Source: Micromonospora endophytica | Lineage (GTDB): Bacteria > Actinomycetota > Actinomycetes > Mycobacteriales > Micromonosporaceae | Direction: 5' to 3' | Assembly: GCF_003236305.1 (NCBI RefSeq) | Contig: NZ_POTX01000002.1 | Coordinates: 23,513 to 87,512, forward strand | Length of the DNA stretch: 64,000 bases | Part shown: positions 7,722 through 16,765 of the stretch, in pieces | How the letters are laid out: the number at the start of each line of letters is the position of its first letter | Position numbering within the stretch: the stretch's first letter is position 1 | Made by a program: the position numbers and the translations under genes | Notes under the pieces: generated by a model | The model's database searches: none | What the model was told of the DNA's origin: nothing | The model's input: the letters and a program-made list of their open reading frames with translations, nothing else

Positions 7722-8681
7722 GTGCTCCGCTACATCGCGCTGAAGGTCGGCCGGGCCCTGTTCGTGGTCTGGGCCGCGTTCACGTTGACCTTCGTTCTGC
7801 TGTTCGTGCTGCCGGCGAACCCGGTGGATCTGCTCTTCGACCCAGCCGAGATCAACACCGTGCCGCCCGAGGTCCGCGAGCAGGTGGCGGCGAACTACGG
7901 CTTCAACAAACCGGTCTCGTTGCAGTACCTCGACCGGCTCGGCCACGCCCTCGTCGGTGACTTCGGCAACTCGGTGCAGTCCGGCCGGCCGGTGACGACC
8001 GCGATCCTCGGCGTGCTGCCGAGCACCCTGGTACTGGCTGCCGGCGCGCTGGTGCTGGCCCTGCTCATCGCCTTCGTGATCGCGCTCGTCGCCACCGCGA
8101 CCCGGCACACCTGGGTACGCAACCTGGTCGAGGCGCTGCCCTCGGCGGCGGTGTCGGTGCCGGTCTTCCTCTCCGGGATCCTGATCCTGCAGGTCTTCTC
8201 GTTCCGGCTGGGCTGGTTTCCGGCCTTCGGCGACGACGGCCTCGCAAGTCTCGTGCTGCCGCTGATCACATTGGCGATCCCGGTGGCGGGACCGATCGCC
8301 CAGTTGCTCGTCCGCAGCTTCGGCACCGAGTTCCACTCCGGCTACGTCACGACGAGTTGGGCCAAGGGTGCCACCCGTGGCCGGATCATCATCGGCGACG
8401 TCTTCCGCAACGCCAGCCTGCCGGCGCTCACCATCGCCGGCATCACCTTCGGCAACCTGATCGCCGGCTCCGTCATCACCGAAACCGTCTTCGCCCGCCG
8501 AGGCATCGGCCGGATGACGCAGAACGCGATAAACACCCTGGACGTCCCGCTGGTCCAGGGAATCGTCGTGCTGGTGGCGGTCAGCTTCGCGTTGATCAAC
8601 CTGATCGTCGACCTGATCTATCCACTGCTGGACCCGCGGCTGCGGGCCACACTCGCCGCGCCCGGCGCCCCGGCGGCGTGA
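7722..8681 (+). CDS. ABC transporter permease, DppB type
   Basis: This 319-residue inner-membrane protein has the DppB/OppB architecture: an N-terminal helix (about residues 10-28), a periplasmic stretch with PVSLQYLDRLGHALVGDFGNS, and five further helices. The cytoplasmic EAA-like loop YVTTSWAKGATRGRIIIGDV contacts the ATPase. I chose GTG 7722, which has AAGGAA four bases upstream; the frame is open far upstream but only as antisense-type sequence over the binding-protein gene. It pairs with the DppC-type permease that follows after 10 bp. Confidence 0.85.
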   Translation: MLRYIALKVGRALFVVWAAFTLTFVLLFVLPANPVDLLFDPAEINTVPPEVREQVAANYGFNKPVSLQYLDRLGHALVGDFGNSVQSGRPVTTAILGVLPSTLVLAAGALVLALLIAFVIALVATATRHTWVRNLVEALPSAAVSVPVFLSGILILQVFSFRLGWFPAFGDDGLASLVLPLITLAIPVAGPIAQLLVRSFGTEFHSGYVTTSWAKGATRGRIIIGDVFRNASLPALTIAGITFGNLIAGSVITETVFARRGIGRMTQNAINTLDVPLVQGIVVLVAVSFALINLIVDLIYPLLDPRLRATLAAPGAPAA

Positions 8682-8691
8682 GGAGACCGCG

Positions 8692-9603
8692 ATGACCACC
8701 GAACTGGACACGCTCGCCCCGCCACGCCCGTCGGCCACGATCCGGAGCGCGACGGCAACCGGCCGGCGGGTCACCGCCCGCGCGGCGCTGCGGAGAGTCG
8801 GAGAACTCGCCCAGCAACCGACCCTCGTGATCGCCTGGGCGATCGTACTGGTGGTGATCGGCTGGGCGATCGCGCCGTCGTTGTTCACCTCGTACGGCCC
8901 GTACGACGGCGACCCCGCCGCGAGCTTCGCCCCGCCCAGCGCCGAACACTGGTTCGGCACCGACCGACTGGGCCGGGACCTCTTCGCCCGCAGCGTCTAC
9001 GGTGCCCGCACCACCCTGACCGCGACGCTGCTGGCCATCCTGATCGCCTTCGGGGTCGGCACGCTGATCGGTCTGATCGCCGGCTTCGCCAAGGGCACCG
9101 TGGACACCGCGATCATGCGGGTGATCGACGTCTTCCTGGCCATCCCCGGCCTGCTGCTGGCCATGGTGGTGGTGTCGGTGCTCGGCTACTCCACGCACAA
9201 CATCGCGCTGGCCGTCGGCATCTCCTCGATCGCCTCGTTCGCCCGGGTGATGCGGGCCGAGGTGTTCACCGTGCTGACCCAGGACTACGTCAAGGCGGCC
9301 TACGGTCTCGGGGTCAGCCGGCTGGGGGTGCTGGCCCGGCACGTCGTACCCAACTCGCTCAGCTCGGTGATCGCGCTGGCCGCCCTCGAGGTCGGTGCGG
9401 CGGTACTCGCCGTGGCCTCGCTCGGCTTCCTCGGCTACGGCGCGCCACCTCCACAACCGGAGTGGGGCCTGCTGGTCGCCGAGGGCCGGGACTACGTCGC
9501 GGTCCACCCGTGGACCTCCATCCTGCCCGGTGCGGCACTCGCCGTCGTCGTCATCGCCGCGCACCGCATCAGCACCTCGTTCCGGAAGGGCCAGCGCCGA
9601 TGA
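8692..9603 (+). CDS. ABC transporter permease, DppC type
   Basis: This 303-residue permease shows the DppC hallmark W-FGTD-LGRDLFARSVYGARTTL after the first helix, the conserved EVFTVLTQDYVKAAYGLGVS coupling loop and five to six membrane helices. It forms the heterodimeric channel with the preceding DppB-type protein. GAGGAG precedes the ATG. Its stop overlaps the ATPase start by ATGA. Confidence 0.88.
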   Translation: MTTELDTLAPPRPSATIRSATATGRRVTARAALRRVGELAQQPTLVIAWAIVLVVIGWAIAPSLFTSYGPYDGDPAASFAPPSAEHWFGTDRLGRDLFARSVYGARTTLTATLLAILIAFGVGTLIGLIAGFAKGTVDTAIMRVIDVFLAIPGLLLAMVVVSVLGYSTHNIALAVGISSIASFARVMRAEVFTVLTQDYVKAAYGLGVSRLGVLARHVVPNSLSSVIALAALEVGAAVLAVASLGFLGYGAPPPQPEWGLLVAEGRDYVAVHPWTSILPGAALAVVVIAAHRISTSFRKGQRR

Positions 9604-11279
9604 CCGAGACCGCGCCCGACGACAGCACCGCAGCGGCTGATCCGCTGCTGCGGATCAGCGACATCACCATCGAGTACCGGACCGGCCGCCGCCGGTGGAC
9701 CCCCGCGGTGCGGGGCGTCAGCCTGCACGTCGAGCCGGGCGAGTTCGTCTCGCTGGTCGGCGAGTCCGGCTCGGGCAAGACCACCCTGGTGCAGGGCGCG
9801 CTGGGCCTGCTGCCGGCGGCGGCCCGGATCCGGGCCGGCACGATCGCGTACTCCGGGGTCGACGTCACCGGCTGGAACGACAGGCGGTTGGCGCTGGTCC
9901 GCGGCAACTACGTCGGTTTCATTCCGCAGGACCCGAACACCGCGCTCAACCCGGTCAAGAAGATCGGTCAACAGGTGATCGAAGCGGTCCGGTTCAACCA
10001 ACCCCGCTCGAACAAGGCGGCACAGTATCGCGAGGCGGCGCTGAGCAGTCTGCGCACCGCCGGGCTGACCGACCCCGAGCGGGTGTTCCAGCAGTACCCG
10101 CACGAACTCAGCGGCGGCATGAAACAACGGGCGCTCATCGCGATCGCGCTCGCCGGCCAACCGAAAATCATCATCGCTGACGAGCCCACCAGCGCCCTCG
10201 ACGTCACCGTGCAGAAGGTCATCCTCGACCACCTGATCCGGTTGCAGGACGACCTCGGCATCGGCATCCTGCTGGTCACCCACGACCTCGGGGTGGCGTT
10301 GGATCGCTCCGACCGGCTCCTGGTCATGCGCGACGGCGAGGTCGTCGAGCAGGGCCCGGTACGCCAGGTGCTCACCCAACCGGCGAACGACTACACCCGT
10401 CGGCTGCTCGACGCCGCCCCGGCCCGGCACCACGGCCGCCTCGAACCAGCCACAGGCGTACGCACGGTGGCCGCCGACGCGCCGGTGGCGCTGCGGGCCC
10501 ACGCCCTGACCAAGACCTACCAGTTGCGGGGTCGGCGCCCACACCGTGAGCTGCGCGCCCTGGACGCCGCCGACCTGCTCGTCCGCGCCGGCACCACACA
10601 TGCCATCGTCGGCGAGTCCGGGGCGGGAAAATCCACCCTGGCCAGCATTCTGGTCGGCTTCACCACCGCCGACCACGGCACCGTCCAGGTCGGTGACCGG
10701 GAGTTGACCAGCCTGCGGCACACCCAACTGCGGGAGCTGCGCCGCGACCTGCAGTTCGTGTTCCAGAACCCGTTCACCTCGCTCGACCCCCGGTTCCCGG
10801 TCAGCCGGATCATCGCCGAGCCGCTGCACGCCTTCCGGCTGCTGCCGGGCAAGCAGCAACGGCGGGCCCGGGTGGTCGAGCTGCTCAGGTCGGTGGCGCT
10901 GGACGAGAGCTACCTGGACCGGCTGCCCAGCCAGCTCTCCGGGGGGCAGCGGCAGCGGGTCGCCATCGCGCGGGCGCTCGCCCTCAACCCCCGGATCCTG
11001 GTGCTCGACGAGGCGGTCAGCGCGCTCGACGTGTCGGTGCAGGCACAGATCCTGCAACTGCTCGTCGACCTGCAGGCCGAACTCGGGCTCAGCTACGTGT
11101 TCGTCACCCACGACCTCGGTGTGGTCCGGCTCATCGCCGATGACGTCACGGTGATGCAGGACGGCGTCGTGGTCGAGACCGGCGAGGTCGAGCAGGTGTT
11201 CCACGCCCCACAGCACGCGTACACCCGGCAGCTGCTGGCGGCGATGCCGGGCACCCGGCTCGCCGCCGACGCCCGTTAA
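9600..11279 (+). CDS. Fused double ABC ATPase, DppD-DppF type
   Basis: This 559-residue protein carries two complete nucleotide-binding domains. In the first, Walker A GESGSGKTT is at about residues 54-62, the signature LSGGMKQR at about 170 and Walker B ADEPTS at about 190. In the second, Walker A GESGAGKST is at about 338-346 and the signature LSGGQRQR at about 446. Both carry C-terminal oligopeptide-transporter-type extensions. One polypeptide thus replaces separate DppD and DppF. ATG 9600 overlaps the permease stop; an in-frame extension to 9462 lies inside the permease gene and is rejected. It is cytoplasmic and energises the importer. Confidence 0.9.
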   Translation: MTETAPDDSTAAADPLLRISDITIEYRTGRRRWTPAVRGVSLHVEPGEFVSLVGESGSGKTTLVQGALGLLPAAARIRAGTIAYSGVDVTGWNDRRLALVRGNYVGFIPQDPNTALNPVKKIGQQVIEAVRFNQPRSNKAAQYREAALSSLRTAGLTDPERVFQQYPHELSGGMKQRALIAIALAGQPKIIIADEPTSALDVTVQKVILDHLIRLQDDLGIGILLVTHDLGVALDRSDRLLVMRDGEVVEQGPVRQVLTQPANDYTRRLLDAAPARHHGRLEPATGVRTVAADAPVALRAHALTKTYQLRGRRPHRELRALDAADLLVRAGTTHAIVGESGAGKSTLASILVGFTTADHGTVQVGDRELTSLRHTQLRELRRDLQFVFQNPFTSLDPRFPVSRIIAEPLHAFRLLPGKQQRRARVVELLRSVALDESYLDRLPSQLSGGQRQRVAIARALALNPRILVLDEAVSALDVSVQAQILQLLVDLQAELGLSYVFVTHDLGVVRLIADDVTVMQDGVVVETGEVEQVFHAPQHAYTRQLLAAMPGTRLAADAR

Positions 11280-11290
11280 GGAGTGAGGCC

Positions 11291-12514
11291 ATGTCCCGTC
11301 AGCTGCACCTGAACGTCAACATCCTCAACGCGGGGGTTTTCGGTGGCTCGTGGCGCTTCCCGGGCACCGACGCCACCGCCAGCTACACCATCGCGCACTA
11401 CACCTCGATCGCCAAGAAGGCCGAGCAGGCCAAGCTGGACGCCGTCTTCCTGGCCGACGGCCCCGCCCTCGACCCGAGCATCGCGCACCGTACCGGCAAC
11501 AACCTGGAACCCAGCACCGTGTTGGCGCGCATCGCCGCGCAGACCGAACGGATCGGCCTGATCGCGACGCTGTCCTCGTCGTACAACGATCCGGTCGAGG
11601 TGGCCCGCCGGCTCGGCGACCTCGACCACGTCAGCGGTGGCCGGTTCGGCTGGAACGTGGTGACCACCGCCGGCTCGGTGGCGGCGCGCAACTTCGGCCG
11701 CGCCAGCGAGCCGGAGCACGCCCAGCGGTACCGACGCGCCGCCGAGTTCGCCACCCACGTGGTGGCAAGTTGGGCGGCCCGGACCGACCTCGTCTCACCG
11801 CAGGGCCGACCGGTGGTGGTCCAGGCCGGCGGCTCCCGGGACGGCCGCCGGCTGGCCGCCCAGGTCGGCGAGGTCATCTTCTCCGCCGACCAGGATCTTG
11901 CGCACGCCCGGGCGTTCCGCGCCGAGATCCGCGCCGGTGCCGCCGAGTTCGGCCGGCGACCCGAGGAGGTGGTGATCCTGCCCGGGATCTCCACGGTGGT
12001 GGGCAGCACCGAGGCCGAGGCCCGGGCCCGTCGGGCACTGCTCGACGACCTGCTGCCCGACGCGTACGCCCGCGCCCGGCTCGCCGGCCAGCTCGGCTTC
12101 TCCCTCGACGGGCTCTCCGACGACGAGCCGATCCCGGCCGAGCTGCTGGTGGAACCCGACGCGGCCGGTGGCTCGCAGACCTTCTTCCGGATCGTCAAGA
12201 CGATCATCGACACCGAGAATCCGACGCTCGGTCAGCTGCTGAAGAAGCTCTCCGGAGGTGCCGGTCACCGCATCGTCGTCGGCACCCCGGAGCAGATCGC
12301 CGACGACATCGAGACCTGGTTCCGGGCCGGCGCGGCGGACGGCTTCAACGTGATGCCCGATGTCCTGCCGTCGGGCTTCGACGACTTCGCCGACCACGTC
12401 GTGCCCGAGCTGCAGCGGCGCGGCCTGTTCCGGACCGAGTACGACGGGCGGACCCTGCGCGAGCACCTCGGGCTGCCCCTGCCATCCGCACATCTGGAGG
12501 TCACTGCTTCATGA
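11291..12514 (+). CDS. LLM flavin monooxygenase, NtaA/DmoA family, shortened
   Basis: This 407-residue protein has the NtaA/SnaA/DszA layout: LHLNVNILNAGVF, LEPSTVLARIAAQTERIGL, DHVSGGRFGWNVVTTAG, QGRPVVVQAGGS and GAGHRIVVGTPEQIADDIETWF. Compared with the paralogue at 16766-18910 it lacks roughly 43 residues between the YRRA helix and QGRPV, the region holding the W-D-W...H-G-F-V-GP insertion near the active site. It should use FMNH2 and O2, but that gap may alter substrate access. AGGAG lies close upstream of the ATG, and its stop overlaps the next LLM-like gene by ATGA. Confidence 0.78.
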   Translation: MSRQLHLNVNILNAGVFGGSWRFPGTDATASYTIAHYTSIAKKAEQAKLDAVFLADGPALDPSIAHRTGNNLEPSTVLARIAAQTERIGLIATLSSSYNDPVEVARRLGDLDHVSGGRFGWNVVTTAGSVAARNFGRASEPEHAQRYRRAAEFATHVVASWAARTDLVSPQGRPVVVQAGGSRDGRRLAAQVGEVIFSADQDLAHARAFRAEIRAGAAEFGRRPEEVVILPGISTVVGSTEAEARARRALLDDLLPDAYARARLAGQLGFSLDGLSDDEPIPAELLVEPDAAGGSQTFFRIVKTIIDTENPTLGQLLKKLSGGAGHRIVVGTPEQIADDIETWFRAGAADGFNVMPDVLPSGFDDFADHVVPELQRRGLFRTEYDGRTLREHLGLPLPSAHLEVTAS

Positions 12515-13482
12515 GTACCGCTGTTCAACTCGCGCTCGGGGTCGGCGTGCCCGATCCACACCGGTCCGACGGTCCGACGGTGGTGTCCCTCGCCGCGGCC
12601 CGCACCATCGCGGCAGTGGCCGAGCAGGTCGGGCTCGCGGCGATCCGACTCGTCGACGGCGGACCGTCCGGGCGTACCCTCGACCCGACGGTGGTCGCCG
12701 GCTACCTCGCCGGTGTGCACGGCGGCGTCGGATACGTCACCGAGATCCCGACCACCCGGCATGCGCCCTACAACGTCGCCCGCCGGGTGCTCTCCCTCGA
12801 CCGGGCCACCGCCGGCCGCGTCGGCATCGCGTTGCAGGCGGGCCAGGGCGACGAGGTGAGCGCGGTGACCGCGCCGGTTCCCGACGCGACCGACCCGACC
12901 CGACGGTGGACCGAGTACGCCCGGGTGCTGACCCGGCTGTGGGAATCGTTCCCACAATCCGCGCTGATCGGCGACCAGCAGGCCGGGGTCGTCGTCGACA
13001 CGGCACGCGTCACGCCGATCAACCACGAGGGCGTGTTCTACCGGGTCGCCGGCCCGTTGGACGGCCCGTCGTCCCGGCAGGGACGTCCGGTCATCGTCGC
13101 CGACCTCGGCGCCCTCGACGCGACGGCGGTCGCCGAATCCGTAGACGTCGTCGTGGTGGACCGGTCGTCCGCCGCCGACGCGGACGCCACGGTGACCGAG
13201 GCTCTGGGCCGCGTCGGCCGGTCCCGCCACGACGTCGCGCTGCTCGGCCGCGCCGACCTCGCCGGGTACACCCCGGCAACCGCCGGCACCTACGGCGACG
13301 AACTGCGCGACTGGGCCGCCGAGCATCGGCTCGACGGCGTCGAACTGGTCGCCAAGGGCGGCAGCGACGCGATAGTCACCGCGCTGCGCACGGTGGTGCC
13401 GCGGCTGACCGATCCGGCCAGCACGCCGGCCACGCTGCGCGCCGCGCTGGGCCTGTCCGAGGTCGCGGCGGTACTGGCATGA
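12511..13482 (+). CDS. Degenerate LLM-like protein, possible partner subunit
   Basis: This 323-residue protein has weak luciferase-like features: APYNVARRVLSLDRATAGRVGI, then LTRLWESFP and INHEGVFYRVAGPL, then QGRPVIVADLG where active relatives have QAG-S. It lacks the long C-terminal third, including the GAGHR-V-GTPEQ motif. It therefore keeps the insertion that the preceding gene lost and has lost parts that gene kept. Translational coupling (ATGA), with GGAGG at 12496-12500, suggests equimolar synthesis, perhaps as a non-catalytic subunit like LuxB. This is inference. Confidence 0.65.
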   Translation: MSTAVQLALGVGVPDPHRSDGPTVVSLAAARTIAAVAEQVGLAAIRLVDGGPSGRTLDPTVVAGYLAGVHGGVGYVTEIPTTRHAPYNVARRVLSLDRATAGRVGIALQAGQGDEVSAVTAPVPDATDPTRRWTEYARVLTRLWESFPQSALIGDQQAGVVVDTARVTPINHEGVFYRVAGPLDGPSSRQGRPVIVADLGALDATAVAESVDVVVVDRSSAADADATVTEALGRVGRSRHDVALLGRADLAGYTPATAGTYGDELRDWAAEHRLDGVELVAKGGSDAIVTALRTVVPRLTDPASTPATLRAALGLSEVAAVLA

Positions 13483-14678
13483 GCGCCGTCGCCGCCGCCG
13501 TCGAGTACACAGTGGCCGGGATCCGGGCCGGCAGCGCGCCGATCCTGGCCCGGCTGGCCGCCACTGCCGCCCGCCGCGAACAGGGCCGCGACTACGCCTT
13601 CGACGACGTGCGGGCCCTGGCCGAGCAGCGGATCACGCTGACCGGGATAGCCACCGCCGACGGCGGCGCGGGCGGCGCGGTGCGGGACGTGGCCGATCTG
13701 ATCATCGCCATCGCCCGCGCCGACTCCAACGTCGCCCAGGCGCTGCGGGGCAGCTTCCTCACCGCCAATCAGGTAGCCACCCGCGCCGACCTGCCGAACC
13801 GGGCCACGACCCTGCGCCGACTGCGCAACGGCGACCTCTTCGCCGGCACCGGCAACGAACGCACCGGCGGGGCCAGTGGATCGGTGCACACCACCATCCG
13901 GCCCGACGGCGACGGGCACGTGATCAACGGCGAGAAGTACTACTCGACCGGCGGTCTCTACGCCTCCTGGTTCTCCGGCTCGGCAAAGGACGCCGAGGGC
14001 AAGGTGTACGGGTTCACCGTGCCGGTGGACCGTCCGGGCGTGCAGCGCCTCGACGACTTCGACGCGGTCGGCCAGCGCCTCACCGCCAGCGGCACCACCC
14101 GGCTGGTGAACGTACGGGTCTCCGCCGACGAGGTGGTGCTCCGCGACACCACTCGGCTGGACAACCCGTGGCTGGGTTCCTTCGCCCAGCTGTACCTGGC
14201 CGCGATCGAGGCGGGCATCGCCGCCGCCGCACTCGACGACGCGGTGCGGTTCGTCCGCGAGCGAGCGCGGCCGATCAAACACAGCACAGCGACCAACAGC
14301 AGCGACGACCCGTACGTGCGGCAGACCGTCGGCGAGATCGCCGCCCGGGCCCAGGCCGCCCGATCGGTGGTGTTGTTCGCCGCCGAGGCCCTGGACGGCC
14401 TGTCCGCCGTACGTGGTCCGGCGGCGCGGGCCGCGGGCGCCGAGGTGGCGGTGACCGTGGCGCAGAGCGGGGTGGTCGCCATCGAGTCGGCGTTGCGCGC
14501 CGCCGAGTTGCTCTTCGACGTCGCGGGCGGGTCGATCACCGGCCGCCAGTTCGGTCTCGACCGGCACTGGCGCAACGCCCGCACGGTCGCCAATCACAAC
14601 CCACGGCAATGGAAGGCGGCCGTGTCCGGCGCGTACCACCTGGTCGGCGAGGAGCCGCCGACCACAGGTCTGTTCTGA
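13479..14678 (+). CDS. SfnB/DszC-like flavin-dependent monooxygenase
   Basis: This 399-residue acyl-CoA dehydrogenase-fold protein has DSNVAQALRGSF, FAGTGNERTGGASGS (flavin-binding loop), VINGEKYYSTGGLYASWF and a C-terminal helical domain ending DRHWRNARTVANHNPRQWK. The last motif is typical of SfnB and DszC, reduced-flavin enzymes of sulfone or thiophene breakdown. It lacks the usual acyl-CoA dehydrogenase catalytic Glu context. The start ATG overlaps the previous stop by ATGA. It is the second protein of this fold in the island; the first is at 4402-5535. Confidence 0.8.
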   Translation: MSAVAAAVEYTVAGIRAGSAPILARLAATAARREQGRDYAFDDVRALAEQRITLTGIATADGGAGGAVRDVADLIIAIARADSNVAQALRGSFLTANQVATRADLPNRATTLRRLRNGDLFAGTGNERTGGASGSVHTTIRPDGDGHVINGEKYYSTGGLYASWFSGSAKDAEGKVYGFTVPVDRPGVQRLDDFDAVGQRLTASGTTRLVNVRVSADEVVLRDTTRLDNPWLGSFAQLYLAAIEAGIAAAALDDAVRFVRERARPIKHSTATNSSDDPYVRQTVGEIAARAQAARSVVLFAAEALDGLSAVRGPAARAAGAEVAVTVAQSGVVAIESALRAAELLFDVAGGSITGRQFGLDRHWRNARTVANHNPRQWKAAVSGAYHLVGEEPPTTGLF

Positions 14679-14695
14679 GCAGCGAAGGGAAAACC

Positions 14696-15736
14696 ATGAC
14701 CATCAAGGTGAACCGTGTCCTGGGACGCAGCGGCGTGCCGGTCAGTCCGTTGGCGCTGGGCGCGATGAACTTCGGCCGGTGGCAGGAGGAGGCGGAGAGC
14801 ATCCGGATCATCCAGGCCGCGCTCGACGCCGGCATCACCGTCGTCGACACCGCCGACGTGTACGCCCAGGGCACCTCGGAGGAGATCGTCGGCAGGGCGT
14901 TGCAGGGACGCCGCGACGATGTCTTCCTGGCCACCAAGTTCCACGGCCAGATCGGCGACAATCCGCAGCACGCGGGGAACTCGCGCCGCTGGATCGTGCG
15001 CGCCGTGGAGGACAGCCTGCGCCGGCTCGGCACCGACTATCTGGACCTGTATCAGGCGCACCGGCCGGATCCCCACACCGACCTGCTGGAGACGTTGCAG
15101 ACCCTCACCGACCTGATCCGACAGGGCAAGATCCGCTACTACGGCACCTCGGTGTTCCCCGCCCATCAGCTTGTCGAGGCGCAATGGCTGGCCGACAAGC
15201 ACGGCCTCATCGCACCGCACACCGAGCAGCTGCCGTACTCCCTACTCGTGCGCAGCGCCGAGCGGGAGGTCTTCCCGGTCACCCGCAAGTACGGCGTCGG
15301 GGTGCTCAGCTACGGCCCGCTGGCCGCCGGCTGGTTGTCCGGCGGCTACCGGGTCGGTGGCGAGCAGCCGCAGTCGGCCCGCGCCGACCACATCCCCGGT
15401 CGGTTCGACATCGGCCTGCCCCGCAACCAGCGCAAGTTGGCGGCCGCGGACGCCCTGGCGCAACTGGCCGAGGCCAACGGCCTGACGCTTATCGACCTGG
15501 CGTTGGCGTTCGCGCTGAACCATCCGGCGGTCAGCACCGTCATCGTCGGCCCGCGGACCCTCGATCACCTCGACAGCTACCTCAAGGCCGCCACTGTCGA
15601 ACTCGACGGGCAGATCCTCGACCGGATCGACGAGATCGTCGAACCGGGTACGCATTTCATCGAACGCGACACCGGCCGGGACACCCCGTCCCTGGCCCCG
15701 ACCGCGCTACGGCGCAACCAGGGAGCGACCGCATGA
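14696..15736 (+). CDS. Aldo/keto reductase
   Basis: This 346-residue TIM-barrel oxidoreductase carries the AKR tetrad: Asp and Tyr in DTADVYAQGTSEE, Lys in FLATKF and His in LYQAHRPD. C-terminal NADPH-binding residues lie around STVIVGPRTLDHLDS. A GAAGGGA site precedes the ATG at 14696. In the island it would reduce carbonyl products, for example aldehydes released when FMNH2-dependent enzymes cleave C-S bonds. The substrate is not visible in the sequence. It overlaps the following AKR gene by ATGA. Confidence 0.85.
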   Translation: MTIKVNRVLGRSGVPVSPLALGAMNFGRWQEEAESIRIIQAALDAGITVVDTADVYAQGTSEEIVGRALQGRRDDVFLATKFHGQIGDNPQHAGNSRRWIVRAVEDSLRRLGTDYLDLYQAHRPDPHTDLLETLQTLTDLIRQGKIRYYGTSVFPAHQLVEAQWLADKHGLIAPHTEQLPYSLLVRSAEREVFPVTRKYGVGVLSYGPLAAGWLSGGYRVGGEQPQSARADHIPGRFDIGLPRNQRKLAAADALAQLAEANGLTLIDLALAFALNHPAVSTVIVGPRTLDHLDSYLKAATVELDGQILDRIDEIVEPGTHFIERDTGRDTPSLAPTALRRNQGATA

Positions 15737-16764
15737 GCTATGGCACCTTCGAACAGACGTACGCGGCGGCCGAGGACCGCTACCAGCAGGTGGCGTACCG
15801 CCGCACCGGCAACTCCGGTCTCGACCTGCCCGCGTTCTCCTTCGGGCTGTGGCAGAAGTTCGGCACCGACCACCCGTTCGACACCCAACGCGAGATCGTG
15901 TTGCGCGCCTTCGACCTGGGCATCACCCACTTCGACAACGCCGACCGGTACGGCCCGCCGCACCGCGCCGCGCAACAGTTCTTCGGCAAGGTGCTCAAGC
16001 GGGACCTGGCTCCGTACCGGGACGAGTTGATCCTGTCCACCAAGGCCGGCAACCCGATTGGTCCCAGCCCGTACCTCAGGGGCGGCTCCCGCAAGTCGCT
16101 GCTCACCTCGCTGGAGCACAGCCTGCGCGACCTCGGCACCGACCGCGTCGACATCTTCTACAGCCACAGCCCCGATCTGAGCACTCCGCTGGAGGAGACG
16201 GTCGGTGCGCTGGTCAGCGCCGTGCAGCAGGGCAAGGCGCTCTACGTCGGCATCTCCAACTATCCGACGGAACGGGCGCAGGAGGTCGTCGCGCTGTTGC
16301 GCCAGGCCGGCGTCCCGCTGCTGCTGCACCAGCCGCGATACTCGATCTTCGATCGGCGTCCCGAACAGAACGGTCTGCTCAAGCTGGCCGCCGAGGAGGG
16401 CTTCGGGCTGGTCGTCTACTCGCCACTGGCCCAGGGTCTGCTCACCGACAAGTACCTCACCGGCATCCCGGAGGGTGCCCGGGCCAGCAACAGCGCCTTC
16501 CTGAAGCCCGACGTCATCGACGACACCTACCGGCAGCGGGCTGCCGCGCTCAACCGGATCGCCGAGGAGCGGGGCCAGTCACTGGCCCAGTTGGCGTTGC
16601 AGTGGGTGCTGCGGCAGCCGCAGGTCACCTCGGCGCTGCTCGGCGCCAGCTCGACCTGGCAGTTGGAGCACAACATCCGGGCGCTGGACTTCCCGCCGCT
16701 GACCGAGCAGGAACTGGCGCTGATCGACGAGCACGGCGTACACGGGACGGGACTGAAGCTCTGA
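15733..16764 (+). CDS. Aldo/keto reductase, YghZ/MgrA-like
   Basis: This 343-residue AKR resembles the YghZ/MgrA branch: YRRTGNSGLDLPAFSFGLWQKFG at the N terminus, DNADRYGPPHRAAQQFFG, Lys in ILSTKAG and His in IFYSHSPD, and a C-terminal LLGASSTWQLEHNI that contacts the NADPH phosphate. YghZ relatives reduce glyceraldehyde 3-phosphate, methylglyoxal and other aldehydes. It is translationally coupled to the preceding AKR and lies one base before the monooxygenase fusion. Confidence 0.85.
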   Translation: MSYGTFEQTYAAAEDRYQQVAYRRTGNSGLDLPAFSFGLWQKFGTDHPFDTQREIVLRAFDLGITHFDNADRYGPPHRAAQQFFGKVLKRDLAPYRDELILSTKAGNPIGPSPYLRGGSRKSLLTSLEHSLRDLGTDRVDIFYSHSPDLSTPLEETVGALVSAVQQGKALYVGISNYPTERAQEVVALLRQAGVPLLLHQPRYSIFDRRPEQNGLLKLAAEEGFGLVVYSPLAQGLLTDKYLTGIPEGARASNSAFLKPDVIDDTYRQRAAALNRIAEERGQSLAQLALQWVLRQPQVTSALLGASSTWQLEHNIRALDFPPLTEQELALIDEHGVHGTGLKL

Positions 16765-16765
16765 G

